Positions 35,244-44,803 of a stretch of DNA of 64,000 nucleotides are shown piece by piece. Made by a program: the position numbers and the translations under genes. The DNA comes from a bacterium. GTDB taxonomy: Bacteria > UBP6 > UBA1177. Below the pieces are notes generated by a model. The model was not told the origin of the DNA. It saw only the letters and a program-made list of their open reading frames with translations, and ran no database searches. Position 1 is the first letter of the stretch. Every line of letters starts with the position of its first letter. The stretch covers positions 39,765 through 103,764 of the forward strand of contig JAFYIZ010000004.1 of assembly GCA_017538365.1 (NCBI GenBank), written 5' to 3'.

Positions 35244-36938
35244 TTACAGACCGTCTCTCACAGGTTGCGTTTCTGAAGTAAAAACAGAGCCGTTTCCGCA
35301 GAAAGAAGAATTTGAGAGGCTTTCTTCCAACATGTTGAAATCGTTAATATTCCAAGCATTGACGGCTGTCATATTGTTCCCGAACAAGAGCTTTTTCGAG
35401 CCGAAACTCCTGAGTTCGGAATCGGCGATATTCAAGCCGTTGTTGTTGTTGAAAAGTGTCATTGAATCGAATCTGAGAAGGGATGAAGAATAGAGCGATA
35501 TTCCGTGACCGAAACCGGTTTTCGGAGCAAAAACGCAGCTTTCGGTCTCTGTGCATTTGCGCGGCAGAGTGTTTTTGATTTCGATATTTTCCAAAGAAAT
35601 TTCAGAACTTATGACAAGTATTCCCGTTTCTCTGTTTTCTGAAAAAAGGCCGTCTTTCATTACGGCATTTGCACCATCCTGAATTGCCGCACCCACTCCG
35701 AATTCTCCCGCATAACTATCTGATTTTGTTGAAATAATTTCAAAGTCTTCGATATCGGCGCTGCACGCTCCGTCAAGCAGGATTCCCGCCTTTTCAGCAG
35801 AATTTACAGAAAGGCGCTTTATAAAACTTTCACTTCCGTCAACAAGCTGCAAAGCAAAACCGTTCTCCCCCAAACCGTCAGAAAAAACCGATTTAAACAC
35901 AAGATCTTCGGCATACAGCACTGCTCCGCGCGAAAAAACGCCGTTTCCTCTGCTATTTTCTATTGAAACCCGCTCAAAGCAGCCTTTCACATTGCCGTCA
36001 AGAACGATCCCGCCCTGCTCTTCTATAGTTTCGAGCATATTTTCAGCAGTAAAATCAATGAGTTTTAAATCTATTTCATCACTTTCAGAAGAGACTAAAA
36101 TAAATGAAGTTGCGGTATCGGAAATCAAGCTCTTTTTTATAGTTATGTCGGCAGAGTTTTCAGCATAAAAACCGTGTCCTTCATAGCTTCGGAGTCCTCC
36201 GTAAACACTTGAAATCACAGAATTTTCTATATTAATTTTGTTCAAATTGCCGCTCTCTCCCCAAACCGCTATTCCGAAAGAATTGACACCTGTCATTTCG
36301 CTTCCTGAAACACTCAAGCTGCCGTTTCCGAAAGAAATTCCGTAACTTATTCCCGATGCCGATTCGTCGATGTCGCCGATAAAACTGTCAGTTACCATAA
36401 GATCGGCGCGGCAGCCAGCCTCATCGGGACAGATGTTTATTCCCCCTTTCGTGCAGTGCGAAAGAACGCTGTTTTTAACAACTGTTCTGCTTCCGTTTCC
36501 GGCAAAAATGCAGCGGACATTTCCCGAAAGAGAAACATTTTCCAAAGTAATTTCAACATCTTGACCAACTTCCACGACTGCCTGATTTTCTTCATCACTG
36601 CAGACAATCAGAGTATTTTCAGACCCCTTTCCGGAAATAAAAAGTTCTTTTTCCGCTTTTATGCAGCCCGAAAAACAGCCGTCACCTAAAATCAATTTTC
36701 CGTTTTCTGCTTCAGGCAGAGGAACGCAGTCGAAATTTCTGTCGTATTTTTTCATTTCAGAAATCTCAGGCTTTTCAGGCAATTCCGGCTTTTGATATGA
36801 AACAGTATTTTCAATACACTCTTCAGCCGCTTCATCGGGAAATTCGTCAAAATCTTCATTTTCTACCGGAATATTTTCCGCAGCCCCGCCGCACGAAAAG
36901 ATAAAAAATGCAATAAAAACAATAACAAGCACCATCAT
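35244..36938 (-). CDS. Right-handed parallel beta-helix lipoprotein (564 aa)
   Basis: The precursor has a short signal peptide with lipobox IFSC (Cys16), then an acidic/Pro-rich linker (PELPEKPEIPE-like). From about residue 80 it consists of beta-helix rungs with recurring patterns such as xxxNVSLSG, IENSVISSVYGG, IKKSLISDTA and IEIKNT, as in pectate lyase-like or polymorphic surface proteins. No active-site residues can be identified. The start overlaps the end of the next upstream gene by 4 nt (ATGA), so the two beta-helix lipoproteins are translationally coupled paralogues. A second ATG follows at once (MM). Confidence 0.8.
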   Translation of the reverse strand: MMVLVIVFIAFFIFSCGGAAENIPVENEDFDEFPDEAAEECIENTVSYQKPELPEKPEISEMKKYDRNFDCVPLPEAENGKLILGDGCFSGCIKAEKELFISGKGSENTLIVCSDEENQAVVEVGQDVEITLENVSLSGNVRCIFAGNGSRTVVKNSVLSHCTKGGINICPDEAGCRADLMVTDSFIGDIDESASGISYGISFGNGSLSVSGSEMTGVNSFGIAVWGESGNLNKINIENSVISSVYGGLRSYEGHGFYAENSADITIKKSLISDTATSFILVSSESDEIDLKLIDFTAENMLETIEEQGGIVLDGNVKGCFERVSIENSRGNGVFSRGAVLYAEDLVFKSVFSDGLGENGFALQLVDGSESFIKRLSVNSAEKAGILLDGACSADIEDFEIISTKSDSYAGEFGVGAAIQDGANAVMKDGLFSENRETGILVISSEISLENIEIKNTLPRKCTETESCVFAPKTGFGHGISLYSSSLLRFDSMTLFNNNNGLNIADSELRSFGSKKLLFGNNMTAVNAWNINDFNMLEESLSNSSFCGNGSVFTSETQPVRDGL

Positions 36939-37984
36939 TGCAGTTCAAAAAAAGTATCGATTATAAAAAGTTCTTCTTCGCGTTTTATGTCGGCTGACAA
37001 AAAATCGTTCCGCGTGAAACCTTCACGTAAAGAGTCATTTTCAACTGCATTCTGAACAACAAGCCCGAAGCTTCCCTCTTCAGAAAAAACCGAAAGATTT
37101 TTGAATGCTGCAGCAACCGGAGCGGAACCGTCAACACCGTCGAGGATTATAGCGGCACGCGGAAAACCGCTGATTGAGCTGTTTTCAATCAAAATCGAAT
37201 CAGCTTCCGTAAGAAAAGAGTTCTTCACGACGATTCCGTCGCCCACGCTTTCAAGCATGACATCCCTTTTTCTCACTCCTTCGATTACACTTTCTGAAAT
37301 TTGAAAAGCAGTGTTTCCCAGAATTTCGACTGCAGCTGCACCGTTATCTGAAAAAACGGCTCCAGAAACAGACAAATTTCCTTTTTTGCCGCTATTATTC
37401 TGCGCCCATAAAGCGGCAAAACCGCATTTTAAGAGAGTGACATTTTCAAGAGTTACTTTGTGCGCGCCGTTTATCAGAATTCCGGTTCCGTCAGTGCGCT
37501 CCATCTTTGAATTTTTCATCAAAACATCGGAATCTTTGCCCGAAATCACGATCCCGCGACCGCCGAAAACTGAACTCGCACTTATCCCTGAAAAAGAGAT
37601 ATTCTCCATTTCGACGGAGCTTCCCGAAATAAAAAGCGCAGCCGAATCAGTTGAGACATTTTTAAAGGAAAAATCCCGCAGCATCACACCTGAAGTGTCT
37701 GAAATTACAAGATTTTTCAAATAAGTCGAGCCGTCTTTCCTGCCAAAGAGACGAAGCGGTTTTGCCACTGTAATAGAACCATCGAAAACTCCGCTTCCAA
37801 GACAGACACAATTTGAAAAAGCGGCAGCCGAATTTACAAGAGCATCCTGCAGAGAATTGATGTCATGCGCCGTATAGCACTTTCCTCCGCACTCTTCGGA
37901 CAGGTCATAATCAACAGAAACATCCTGAGAACATGAACTCAACAAAATAAAAACCAAGATAAAAGCAAACATAGATTTCACCAC
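36935..37984 (-). CDS. Right-handed parallel beta-helix lipoprotein (349 aa)
   Basis: The lipobox is LLSSC (Cys18). A Cys-containing head (EECGGKCYTAHDINSLQDAL) is followed by beta-helix rungs (VAKPLRLFG, LRDFSFKNVS, MENISFSGIS, LENVTLLKCG, IENSSISGFP). The DINSLQDAL head with VCLGSGVF resembles the start of polysaccharide-lyase-type beta helices that open with a DxxTIQxAI string. The first codon is GTG (37984); an ATG at 37972 preceded by GGTGAAA is an alternative but would remove the only Lys of the signal peptide. It is the first gene of a two-gene unit. Confidence 0.78.
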   Translation of the reverse strand: MVKSMFAFILVFILLSSCSQDVSVDYDLSEECGGKCYTAHDINSLQDALVNSAAAFSNCVCLGSGVFDGSITVAKPLRLFGRKDGSTYLKNLVISDTSGVMLRDFSFKNVSTDSAALFISGSSVEMENISFSGISASSVFGGRGIVISGKDSDVLMKNSKMERTDGTGILINGAHKVTLENVTLLKCGFAALWAQNNSGKKGNLSVSGAVFSDNGAAAVEILGNTAFQISESVIEGVRKRDVMLESVGDGIVVKNSFLTEADSILIENSSISGFPRAAIILDGVDGSAPVAAAFKNLSVFSEEGSFGLVVQNAVENDSLREGFTRNDFLSADIKREEELFIIDTFFELQ

Positions 37985-38013
37985 GCATTAACAAATAACA
38001 ACATAGCGGATAT

Positions 38014-38041
38014 TTATTACTTGAAAAAAGATTTTTGTCAA
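38014..38041 (-). promoter_or_regulatory. Putative promoter of the beta-helix lipoprotein pair
   Basis: Minus strand: perfect TTGACA (38036-38041), 16 nt, TAATAA (38014-38019). Unlike most others here, the segment after -10 is AT-rich before CCGC. Confidence 0.5.
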
Positions 38042-38068
38042 ATATAAATTTGATTTATTTTATCAAAT

Positions 38069-40438
38069 TTAGAAATTCACAACATCTTTATTTTCGTTGA
38101 CATCATAAACGCCGTTTAAACCGACATTAAAGAATTCGTCTTCGTAGATATAGCTGTAAATCATGTAGAAGCGCATAACTTTTTTGACGTAATCGCGCGT
38201 CTCTTTGTAAGGAATCATTTCGACAAAAAGATAAGCTTCCTTCCCGCCGTAGCGCGATATCCAGTCCGAAACGTTGTGGGGACCTGCGTTGTATGCGGCT
38301 GTGGCTGCGATAAGGTTGTTGTCGAAACGCTTTAAAAGTTTTGAAAGATACCAGACCGAAGCCTTCATGCTGTCGTAGGGATCCATCGGGTCTTTTATCT
38401 TGATTCCGCCGAATTTGCTGATTTTTTCAAATGTCTGAGGCATTATCTGCATAAGTCCGAGCGCTCCGACATTCGATGAAAGCGACTCCCTGTAGTAAGT
38501 TTCGGCGCGCATTATCGAATAGATGAGCTGAACCGGAACATTGAATTCTCCAGCAAGTTTGAGGACGACTTCGAGGTAAGGCGTCGGATAAAGAAGCCGC
38601 CACTCCTCTTTTTTGCCGTAGTGCGGCGAATAGGTTAAATCGGCGTTAAGCTGGTTGTAGTAGTAGCTTGTGATTTTTGCCGTTTTTTTGAAAAATTTGT
38701 TGTAGACAAGGTGGATTTTCGAAAGGATTTCTTTGTAGTTCGATGAAAATTCGTCAATTATCTGCGCTTCAGGCATCGGAACCTTCATCGAAGTTGCGTT
38801 TTTAGCGTGTTTTGCCTCGTTGTAAGAGGTGTATATCCGCATCATATCGACATAAAATTCAACTCCGTCAAAGTCATCTGCCTTAAGAAAAAGATCGATC
38901 ATAAAAGCAGGCTCGCGCTTCTTTATTTTGGGCTGAAGCTGGGCAAGAGTCTCTATGAACTCCTCTTTCGTCGCACTGTTTTCGACTCTGTTTGCAAGCC
39001 ACTTCTGCGAAGTTGCCGAAACGTTGCTGAAATCAGGCTTCTTTTTGAATTCGTCGCGCTCGATTATGTGGAAATATGTGAAATCGTAGTACGAAATGAA
39101 GCTGCTGACACTTTCAGAAATACCGTTTTCATCGACCGAACACTTGAAATTGACGTCCGACAGTGCGGCACAGTAGCCGTTTATCCTGTCGAGAAGCGCG
39201 GTAAGCCCTGTTATCGCCTCATAACTCCCCTTCCCGTCTACGAATTTATCGCAATTAACCTTTTCGGAAAGCAGGAATTCTGACCACATCGTGAAGGCGT
39301 AGAGGTCATTTCCTTCAAAAAGATAGATGAGCCCCAGTTTGTAAAGGGCCAGCATGAAATATTTTGAATTCTGCTTTGCTTCTACTATCCCGCTCAGAAT
39401 CTCCTTGCTCTTTTCCGACATGCCGTTTTCGAAATATACCAGAGCTGAGAGAAATTTCATCCTGTCTTTCTGCGTTCCGGCAAATTCATCCGACGATTTC
39501 AGCAGAAAATCTGCCGCTTCGACTTCGCGCCCCGCCTGATTCAAAATCCTGTATTTTTTGTTCACGAGCTTGTATTTGGCATCGTTCGCTTTGGTCTGCT
39601 TTGCAAGCGCTTCATCAAGCATTTTAAGCGCATCGGAATAGCGTTTGGCGGCAACAAGATAATCGGCAATTTCCAGATTTGCCGGATGCGGCAGAGTTAA
39701 ATATTCATCGCTGAAAAACTGAGAAAGCTTGTTTTCACGCCGCATTATCGAAAGCCATCTCACATAATACGGTGAAGACGAGTTCGGAACGCTCTTGGTT
39801 TTCTTGAGTTTGACAAGCCTCTCGACAATCTGCGGTTTCCACGAAAGAGAGCCGTAGCTGTCGATATATTCGACATAATCTTTAAGAAATGCGACTTGCG
39901 GCTCGCCGTTTTTTTCAAGCGCCAAAATACGGTTGTAAGCCGCTGCACCGTTATCCTGCGCATCAAGACACCTGTCGTAAAATTCAATCGCTGAATCATA
40001 CTGTTTTCTGTAAAGCGCAATGTCACCTTTCACACACTCAAGATCGCTGAAAAGATAGTAAACCGGATACGAACTTTTTATCTCGTCAATTATCTCAAGA
40101 GCCTGATTGAAGCGCTTTCTTGCGATGAAAGTTTTGACGAGGATCATTTTGTAATAAAGAGTGTTTTTGACGTCGTTCGGCAGCGCAGAGATCAGTTTTT
40201 CGGTCTCGTCGTATCTTGCGAGCTTCATGAAAAGCTCGATCTTCAGTATCGTGAAATCGGTTTTTGAGGCAAACTCAGCCTTGTCGATATGCGATGCGGC
40301 AAGGGCAAATTCGTTAGCCTTGAAAAGCTCTCTGATGCAGGCTTCCGTCACATTTTCGTCATTCAGACAGTCATGGTAGGAAAAAAGCGGAAAAGTGAGA
40401 AACAAAAATGAAAACAGAACGAAAAGCGACGGTTTCAT
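38069..40438 (-). CDS. slt: Soluble lytic murein transglycosylase (SLT domain with TPR-rich N-terminus)
   Basis: The 789-residue periplasmic enzyme cleaves the glycan strands of peptidoglycan. A signal peptide (MKPSLFVLFSFLFLTFPLFS) is followed by about 560 residues of TPR-like helices. The C-terminal SLT domain (from about residue 620) has the catalytic Glu in MRAETYYRES, then GALGLMQIMPQTFEKI and AAYNAGPHNVSDWI. The layout resembles Slt70, but the helical region is longer than in E. coli (645 residues in total). GAGG precedes the ATG. It has its own promoter and is separated from rlmH by 57 nt. Confidence 0.92.
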   Translation of the reverse strand: MKPSLFVLFSFLFLTFPLFSYHDCLNDENVTEACIRELFKANEFALAASHIDKAEFASKTDFTILKIELFMKLARYDETEKLISALPNDVKNTLYYKMILVKTFIARKRFNQALEIIDEIKSSYPVYYLFSDLECVKGDIALYRKQYDSAIEFYDRCLDAQDNGAAAYNRILALEKNGEPQVAFLKDYVEYIDSYGSLSWKPQIVERLVKLKKTKSVPNSSSPYYVRWLSIMRRENKLSQFFSDEYLTLPHPANLEIADYLVAAKRYSDALKMLDEALAKQTKANDAKYKLVNKKYRILNQAGREVEAADFLLKSSDEFAGTQKDRMKFLSALVYFENGMSEKSKEILSGIVEAKQNSKYFMLALYKLGLIYLFEGNDLYAFTMWSEFLLSEKVNCDKFVDGKGSYEAITGLTALLDRINGYCAALSDVNFKCSVDENGISESVSSFISYYDFTYFHIIERDEFKKKPDFSNVSATSQKWLANRVENSATKEEFIETLAQLQPKIKKREPAFMIDLFLKADDFDGVEFYVDMMRIYTSYNEAKHAKNATSMKVPMPEAQIIDEFSSNYKEILSKIHLVYNKFFKKTAKITSYYYNQLNADLTYSPHYGKKEEWRLLYPTPYLEVVLKLAGEFNVPVQLIYSIMRAETYYRESLSSNVGALGLMQIMPQTFEKISKFGGIKIKDPMDPYDSMKASVWYLSKLLKRFDNNLIAATAAYNAGPHNVSDWISRYGGKEAYLFVEMIPYKETRDYVKKVMRFYMIYSYIYEDEFFNVGLNGVYDVNENKDVVNF

Positions 40439-40462
40439 GCGAACCTCATCAAAATCCGGGCA

Positions 40463-40490
40463 ATTCTAAGGATTGAAGATTTTTTTTCAA
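40463..40490 (-). promoter_or_regulatory. Putative promoter of slt
   Basis: Minus strand: TTGAAA (40485-40490), 16 nt, TAGAAT (40463-40468), then TGCCCGG and ATTTTG before GATGAGG. Confidence 0.5.
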
Positions 40491-40495
40491 TAATT

Positions 40496-40927
40496 TTACC
40501 CGTGATGATAGTTTGAGCCGCTGTTTATTGAAAGGCCGCGGTAGATCTGCTCTAAAATGTTGATCCTGGCGAGCTGGTGCGGCAGAGTCCACGGCGCAAT
40601 TGAAAGAGCGAGGTCTTCTTTGATATCGCCGAAACCGTATGCGCCGCCGACAACGAACACGATTGAGCCGTGAGAAACCGATTTTTCGCTTAAAAGTTTT
40701 GCGAAAGCGAGCGAATCAAAAGATTTTCCTGTTTCTCTGAGTGCGATGACAAAAGAGTTCGAAGGTATTGATTTTATTATGCTTTCAGTTTCAAGTTCAA
40801 GATCACCACGCTCTTTAAGTTCTATAACTTCAAGCGGAGAATAGATTTTTATCCTTTTCTGGAAAAAATCGTCTATTTCCTTGAACTGACTTTTGAGTTT
40901 TCCGACAACGATTAGAGTGATTTTCAT
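40496..40927 (-). CDS. rlmH: 23S rRNA (pseudouridine1915-N3)-methyltransferase RlmH
   Basis: The 143-residue SPOUT methyltransferase modifies pseudouridine 1915 in helix 69. The SAM-binding knot is recognisable in VFVVGGAYGFGDI and the C-terminal SIAPWTLPHQLARINILEQI followed by the RGLSINSGSNYHHG tail typical of RlmH. It overlaps the stop of rsfS by 1 nt (TAATG), a common bacterial gene pair. Confidence 0.96.
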   Translation of the reverse strand: MKITLIVVGKLKSQFKEIDDFFQKRIKIYSPLEVIELKERGDLELETESIIKSIPSNSFVIALRETGKSFDSLAFAKLLSEKSVSHGSIVFVVGGAYGFGDIKEDLALSIAPWTLPHQLARINILEQIYRGLSINSGSNYHHG

Positions 40928-41280
40928 TACTGAATATAAGAACTCACGTCAACTTTCGCGCAGCCTGACCAGATATCTTCCAGAGAATAGTAATCGCGCA
41001 GTTCTTCAAGCATGATATTGACTACTACGCTTCCCGCATCAACAAGAATCCATTTTGCGCTCGTCTCGCCTTCGATCAAAGGTTTTGCGAATCCGGCGTT
41101 TTTGAGCTCTCTGAAAAGCGAATCGGCCATAGTCGTATTGTGCTGCGTACTCGTTCCCGTTACAAAAACGATAAAATCGGTATATCCAGACTTTTTATCT
41201 ACGTCGAAAGCCATGATATTGACACCTTTTTTATCGGAAAGCGTGCGGAGAACCGTCTCTAATTTTTCATTCTTCGTCAT
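40927..41280 (-). CDS. rsfS: Ribosomal silencing factor RsfS
   Basis: The 117-residue protein binds uL14 and blocks subunit joining when nutrients are limited. Family strings present are DFIVFVTGTSTQH, the GETSAKWILVDAGSVVVNIM core (normally EG...W.L.D.GDVVVHIF) and a YYSLEDIWSG end. It precedes rlmH in the usual order. Its first 14 nt overlap the 3' end of the upstream lipoprotein gene, so it lies in an operon begun at the 42.3 kb promoter. Confidence 0.95.
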   Translation of the reverse strand: MTKNEKLETVLRTLSDKKGVNIMAFDVDKKSGYTDFIVFVTGTSTQHNTTMADSLFRELKNAGFAKPLIEGETSAKWILVDAGSVVVNIMLEELRDYYSLEDIWSGCAKVDVSSYIQ

Positions 41281-42247
41281 GTTTTTCTTCCTTTTTTTCT
41301 GACTTTTTCTTCATTATGTTTACCGAAGAATCAAGCGTTCTTCTGTGGTATTCCTCGTTGTATTCGGGTTCTGAGATTGTTTCGGCGAAATCGGTCGAAA
41401 GGCTGCGTACTCCTTTGATGCTGAAGGTTACGTCTTCATCGGTGAACCTGAACGAAAGTTCTTCAATTTTTATCTCGGCGACAGTTCCGTCAAGAGCAAC
41501 AAAAACTGTCATTTTTCCTTTAATACCGTCTTTCTTTTTGCCGGATAAACCCGCGATAAGAGAATCATCACGCATCTCCTCGGTACCCTGAAGGTTCTGA
41601 AGATACTTTTTTTCGGGAAGTGCGGCGCGGTCGGTTTTTCTATCGCTGAAAACGATCGTAACAAGATGCCCTTTGAACGAACCTACCTTCCACGCCTTTT
41701 CAGAATCTATCGAAGCGTGGTCACGAAGCATGAGATAAATTGACGGAATCGCGCCGAAAAGGTTGTCGCGGAGCGTAACGTGCTCGCCCATGCTGAAAGT
41801 TTTCGTAAATTCGCCGCCGAACTGTTTGCGGTAAAAGAAGTTGTTTCTCCAGATTATATCCCAGCCTTCGTTCTTGTTGTTCTGGTAACTCATCGAAAAG
41901 TTGCCGGACTTGTCGCTTTTATACTTTGAATTCTCGTGCAGCGAGAGCTTTCTTTCGGTCGTCTTTTCGTTCTCACCATCATCCGCCGCGGTTTTTATAA
42001 CGGAAACCGTCTCGTAATCGACACTCTGAGAAAACGAGTAAATCCCGTTTTTGTCGCGGAAGTATGAAAGCGGGGCGACAATCAGCTTTTCGAGCTCGTC
42101 AAGAGACGTGTAAAGCTGACTTTCGTCTATTTTCGGTTCGTAAGTTTCTTCATTTATGACGCGCCACTTGCTTTCGACGTTTTCACTGTTTCCCGAACAC
42201 GAAACAATCATCAATAGAGCGGCAAAACAACACAAAAACTTTTTCAT
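41267..42247 (-). CDS. Lipoprotein of unknown function (326 aa)
   Basis: I do not recognise the family. The lipobox is MIVSC (Cys17) after a typical signal peptide. The body is a mixed beta-rich domain with many charged residues, including repeated segments like FRDKNGIYSFSQSV and WDIIWRNNFFYRKQF. Such a lipoprotein upstream of rsfS-rlmH is not a standard arrangement. The C-terminus is very basic and acidic (KKKSEKKEEKHDEE). It may resemble LolA/LppX-like hydrophobic carriers in size, but nothing proves this. AGGTGAGAAATG gives the start. Confidence 0.7.
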   Translation of the reverse strand: MKKFLCCFAALLMIVSCSGNSENVESKWRVINEETYEPKIDESQLYTSLDELEKLIVAPLSYFRDKNGIYSFSQSVDYETVSVIKTAADDGENEKTTERKLSLHENSKYKSDKSGNFSMSYQNNKNEGWDIIWRNNFFYRKQFGGEFTKTFSMGEHVTLRDNLFGAIPSIYLMLRDHASIDSEKAWKVGSFKGHLVTIVFSDRKTDRAALPEKKYLQNLQGTEEMRDDSLIAGLSGKKKDGIKGKMTVFVALDGTVAEIKIEELSFRFTDEDVTFSIKGVRSLSTDFAETISEPEYNEEYHRRTLDSSVNIMKKKSEKKEEKHDEE

Positions 42248-42276
42248 TTCTCACCTACAAAACAAAAAAACGCAGT

Positions 42277-42304
42277 ATTTTAACGATTTTTGCAAAAATT
42301 TCAA
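42277..42304 (-). promoter_or_regulatory. Putative promoter of the 326-aa lipoprotein/rsfS/rlmH operon
   Basis: Minus strand: TTGAAA (42299-42304), 16 nt, TAAAAT (42277-42282), then ACTGCG and a T7 tract before TAGGTG. Confidence 0.5.
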
Positions 42305-42315
42305 GGAATATTTTC

Positions 42316-43545
42316 TTACTCTGTCACGTCGAAAAACGCTTTGAGGTCTATCGTTGAAAGGAACTTTTTTACGACAGCAAGAGCGACTTTCCGGCTCTCT
42401 TCCTTCACCTTTTCGTCTCTATTCTGCGCCGTTACGAAAAAAGGTTTGTGGTCATAGTGCGCGATCTTGAATTTTTCACCGTTTTTGAATGTGTTGATAT
42501 CAACAGAAACCGTTATTCTTTCGTAGCCGTCGACTTGGACTGAAGCAGTTTTGACGACAATGACAACTTTATGCGGCAGCTCTTCTTTCTGAGTCGGGAC
42601 GATGCCGAAATCAAGAAGCGCCTTTTCGATGTCACCGCTCATTCCGACCGGACTTTCGACACTCAAAAAAATCTCGAAATTACCTGAAAGTTCGGGAACA
42701 AGGGGGATTTCCACAAATTTTTTATCGCCTTTTAAAAGATTCACAGACCCGCTAACATTTCTATAACCATCCAATTTTACTTCAAATTTATAGTTTGCAG
42801 GTTTAAGGAATATCTTTTTATTGAGCTCGTAGGATTTTCCGTCGATCACGACTTCTCCTTTCACATCGGAACCAGCCTGAAAATATACAGAACCGTAAGA
42901 AGCGAGCTTTTCAACCTCGGCTTTCAGAGCAGAGAGCGCCACGATATATTTTTCTCTTTCGGGAACCTGCCTGTCGCTTACGGCATAAAGCAGCGAATAC
43001 GAAAGATAAATCATCGTGAGAACGTCGTCATACTTTTCAGGGGGAAGCGTCTCAATATCTTCCGGCATAGTTTTGAGAAGATAAGTTATCGTATTTTCTA
43101 TCGAATTCCGCGTCATAAAGGCAGTAACCTCAACAAAACCGCCTTTTTCCACCGGTTTTGTGAAAAGAACACCTTTTAAAGAAACGTTTGAGCGGATAAC
43201 TATGTCGTTTCTCAGCGATTCCGTATATTTGCCGTCACGCTCTTCCTGGCTTATCACCGTTTTGGAAACTATGTCGGCAACAATTGAGTTTGCAAGCTGT
43301 GAAAGAGCGTCGTTTTTAGCCGATTTTTCATCCTCTCCAGTTCCCGTTCCTTTGAGGACTGCCGCAAAAAGAGCTTCTCCGCCGCTTCCGACCTCGTCAA
43401 AAGCATCCTCTTTTCCTTCAAGTCCGGCAAAAGCGTCGGAAGCATTATGGCGGACACTTTCGTAATCCGATTTTGCCGCAGTCGCACACGAAACAGCAAA
43501 AACAGACAATAAAAACAGCAAGTTACAAAAAAACACTTTTCTCAT
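42316..43545 (-). CDS. LPP20-like lipoprotein with PEGA-like C-terminal domain (409 aa)
   Basis: The lipobox is FAVSC (Cys20). Residues 60-155 match the LPP20/FlgT-type pattern in which a GxGxxxxEKxAKxxALxxLA helix is followed by beta strands (GTGTGEDEKSAKNDALSQLA). Residues 240-290 resemble a PEGA carbohydrate-binding-like repeat (GEVVIDGKSYELNKKIFLK, then NYKFEVKLDGYRN). The C-terminal 110 residues form another mixed domain. The function is unknown; the domains occur in outer-membrane lipoproteins. It lies 7 nt downstream of the 400-residue lipoprotein gene. Confidence 0.7.
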   Translation of the reverse strand: MRKVFFCNLLFLLSVFAVSCATAAKSDYESVRHNASDAFAGLEGKEDAFDEVGSGGEALFAAVLKGTGTGEDEKSAKNDALSQLANSIVADIVSKTVISQEERDGKYTESLRNDIVIRSNVSLKGVLFTKPVEKGGFVEVTAFMTRNSIENTITYLLKTMPEDIETLPPEKYDDVLTMIYLSYSLLYAVSDRQVPEREKYIVALSALKAEVEKLASYGSVYFQAGSDVKGEVVIDGKSYELNKKIFLKPANYKFEVKLDGYRNVSGSVNLLKGDKKFVEIPLVPELSGNFEIFLSVESPVGMSGDIEKALLDFGIVPTQKEELPHKVVIVVKTASVQVDGYERITVSVDINTFKNGEKFKIAHYDHKPFFVTAQNRDEKVKEESRKVALAVVKKFLSTIDLKAFFDVTE

Positions 43546-43552
43546 ATCCGAC

Positions 43553-44755
43553 CTATTCTATTACAAGTTCGACTTCTCCGTTTCCAGCCGCTTTGATAAC
43601 GAGGAAAGAACCTGCGTCACTCACTTTTTCAAGCTGACCGGGGCCGCTGTAAGCCTTTTTGAGAGCAAGGAAAAACTCATAAGCGTTCGGAATATCCTTG
43701 AGGTAAACGATGTATGAAAATGTCGATTTGCCGTCGGCCTGCGGTTTTACCGGCTTTGTTGAAAGTCCTTTAAGCACAGCGTAAACCGCATCACTCACTG
43801 CCGCGCCGTCGGTGCTGTTGGAAAGGACAACAAGTTTGAAAGGTTTCCCTTTCTTGCTCATTTCCATCCACTCTTTGCGGATCTGGCTGATTACTTTGGC
43901 GCTTGCGTCGTTTACTGCTTCCTGAACGAGTGCGTTTGCGTCGCTGACACGCCTTTCAGCCGAATATCCGGTAGTCGTTCCGAGCATTTTTCCCGTTGCC
44001 GTTTCAAAAACTTCGACTGCGACTGATGCTTTCGTACCGACGCTGCCGTTCACACCGGAATAGTTTACTTTCGCATAGACGTCAGTGCCGAAACTCAAAG
44101 CCATATCGTGCATCGGATCGGTCTCAGCACCTTCGAGTGCAGCCATTTTTGCAACGATCTTGTTGACGGTGTCGCCCTGAGCCGCCTTGTAGACTTCGAA
44201 AGAGTTATCCTGCAGGTATTCCTGAAGCGCGCTGACAGCCGTTTTCGCGAAATCGCCGCCCTTGTCTGCAAAAACGGAAATCGTCGGAAGGCCGATGCTC
44301 TCCGCGACTTCTTCAGTAGCTGTGATTATCTCGGCTGCGGCAAGTTCCTGCTGGATCATAGCGACATCGATCTTGAAAAGGTATGTAACTTTCGTTTTGC
44401 CACCCTCTTTTTTCTTCGATTTAATGTCGGATACCCAGCGGATATACTTCACAGGATTCGCATACATCTGGATCTCAAGCCCGTAAGCCCTCGTTTTTTC
44501 GGCCTGAGTTTTGAGAATCGGCTTGTCGCCCCCTTCAAGAACGAACCAGACAGCCGTTTTTTTGGCTTCTTCCAGCGCCTCTTCGACAGAACAGCCTATA
44601 CCGGTAGCCTTGATCATCATTTCGCCCGTTCCCGAGCTTTCAACAAACGATGCCTCATACAAAGCTGGTGTCTGCTGTTTTTTGAAATCGCATTTGTTGG
44701 AACAACCGACCAGAGAAAGCGCCAAAACAAGCATGAATACCAAAAATTTTCTCAT
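43553..44755 (-). CDS. LPP20/DUF6175-like lipoprotein (400 aa)
   Basis: The lipobox is SLVGC (Cys18). The strings ATGIGCSVEEALEEAKKTAV and WFVLEGG, and later VAESIGLPTISVF, resemble the DUF6175 family, in which a repeated 'GxGxxxxEAlxxAkxxAV' helix is followed by 'GLPxxxV'. An Asp-rich central part and a C-terminal repeat-like alpha/beta domain follow. A function is not assigned. GGAGG lies 6 nt before the ATG. The position between the 611-residue secreted protein and the 409-residue lipoprotein, with short gaps, suggests one operon of envelope components. Confidence 0.68.
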   Translation of the reverse strand: MRKFLVFMLVLALSLVGCSNKCDFKKQQTPALYEASFVESSGTGEMMIKATGIGCSVEEALEEAKKTAVWFVLEGGDKPILKTQAEKTRAYGLEIQMYANPVKYIRWVSDIKSKKKEGGKTKVTYLFKIDVAMIQQELAAAEIITATEEVAESIGLPTISVFADKGGDFAKTAVSALQEYLQDNSFEVYKAAQGDTVNKIVAKMAALEGAETDPMHDMALSFGTDVYAKVNYSGVNGSVGTKASVAVEVFETATGKMLGTTTGYSAERRVSDANALVQEAVNDASAKVISQIRKEWMEMSKKGKPFKLVVLSNSTDGAAVSDAVYAVLKGLSTKPVKPQADGKSTFSYIVYLKDIPNAYEFFLALKKAYSGPGQLEKVSDAGSFLVIKAAGNGEVELVIE

Positions 44756-44803
44756 TTTTTCCTCCGATTTATAAAATTAACACAAAAAAACATTTTTCAC
44801 CTC

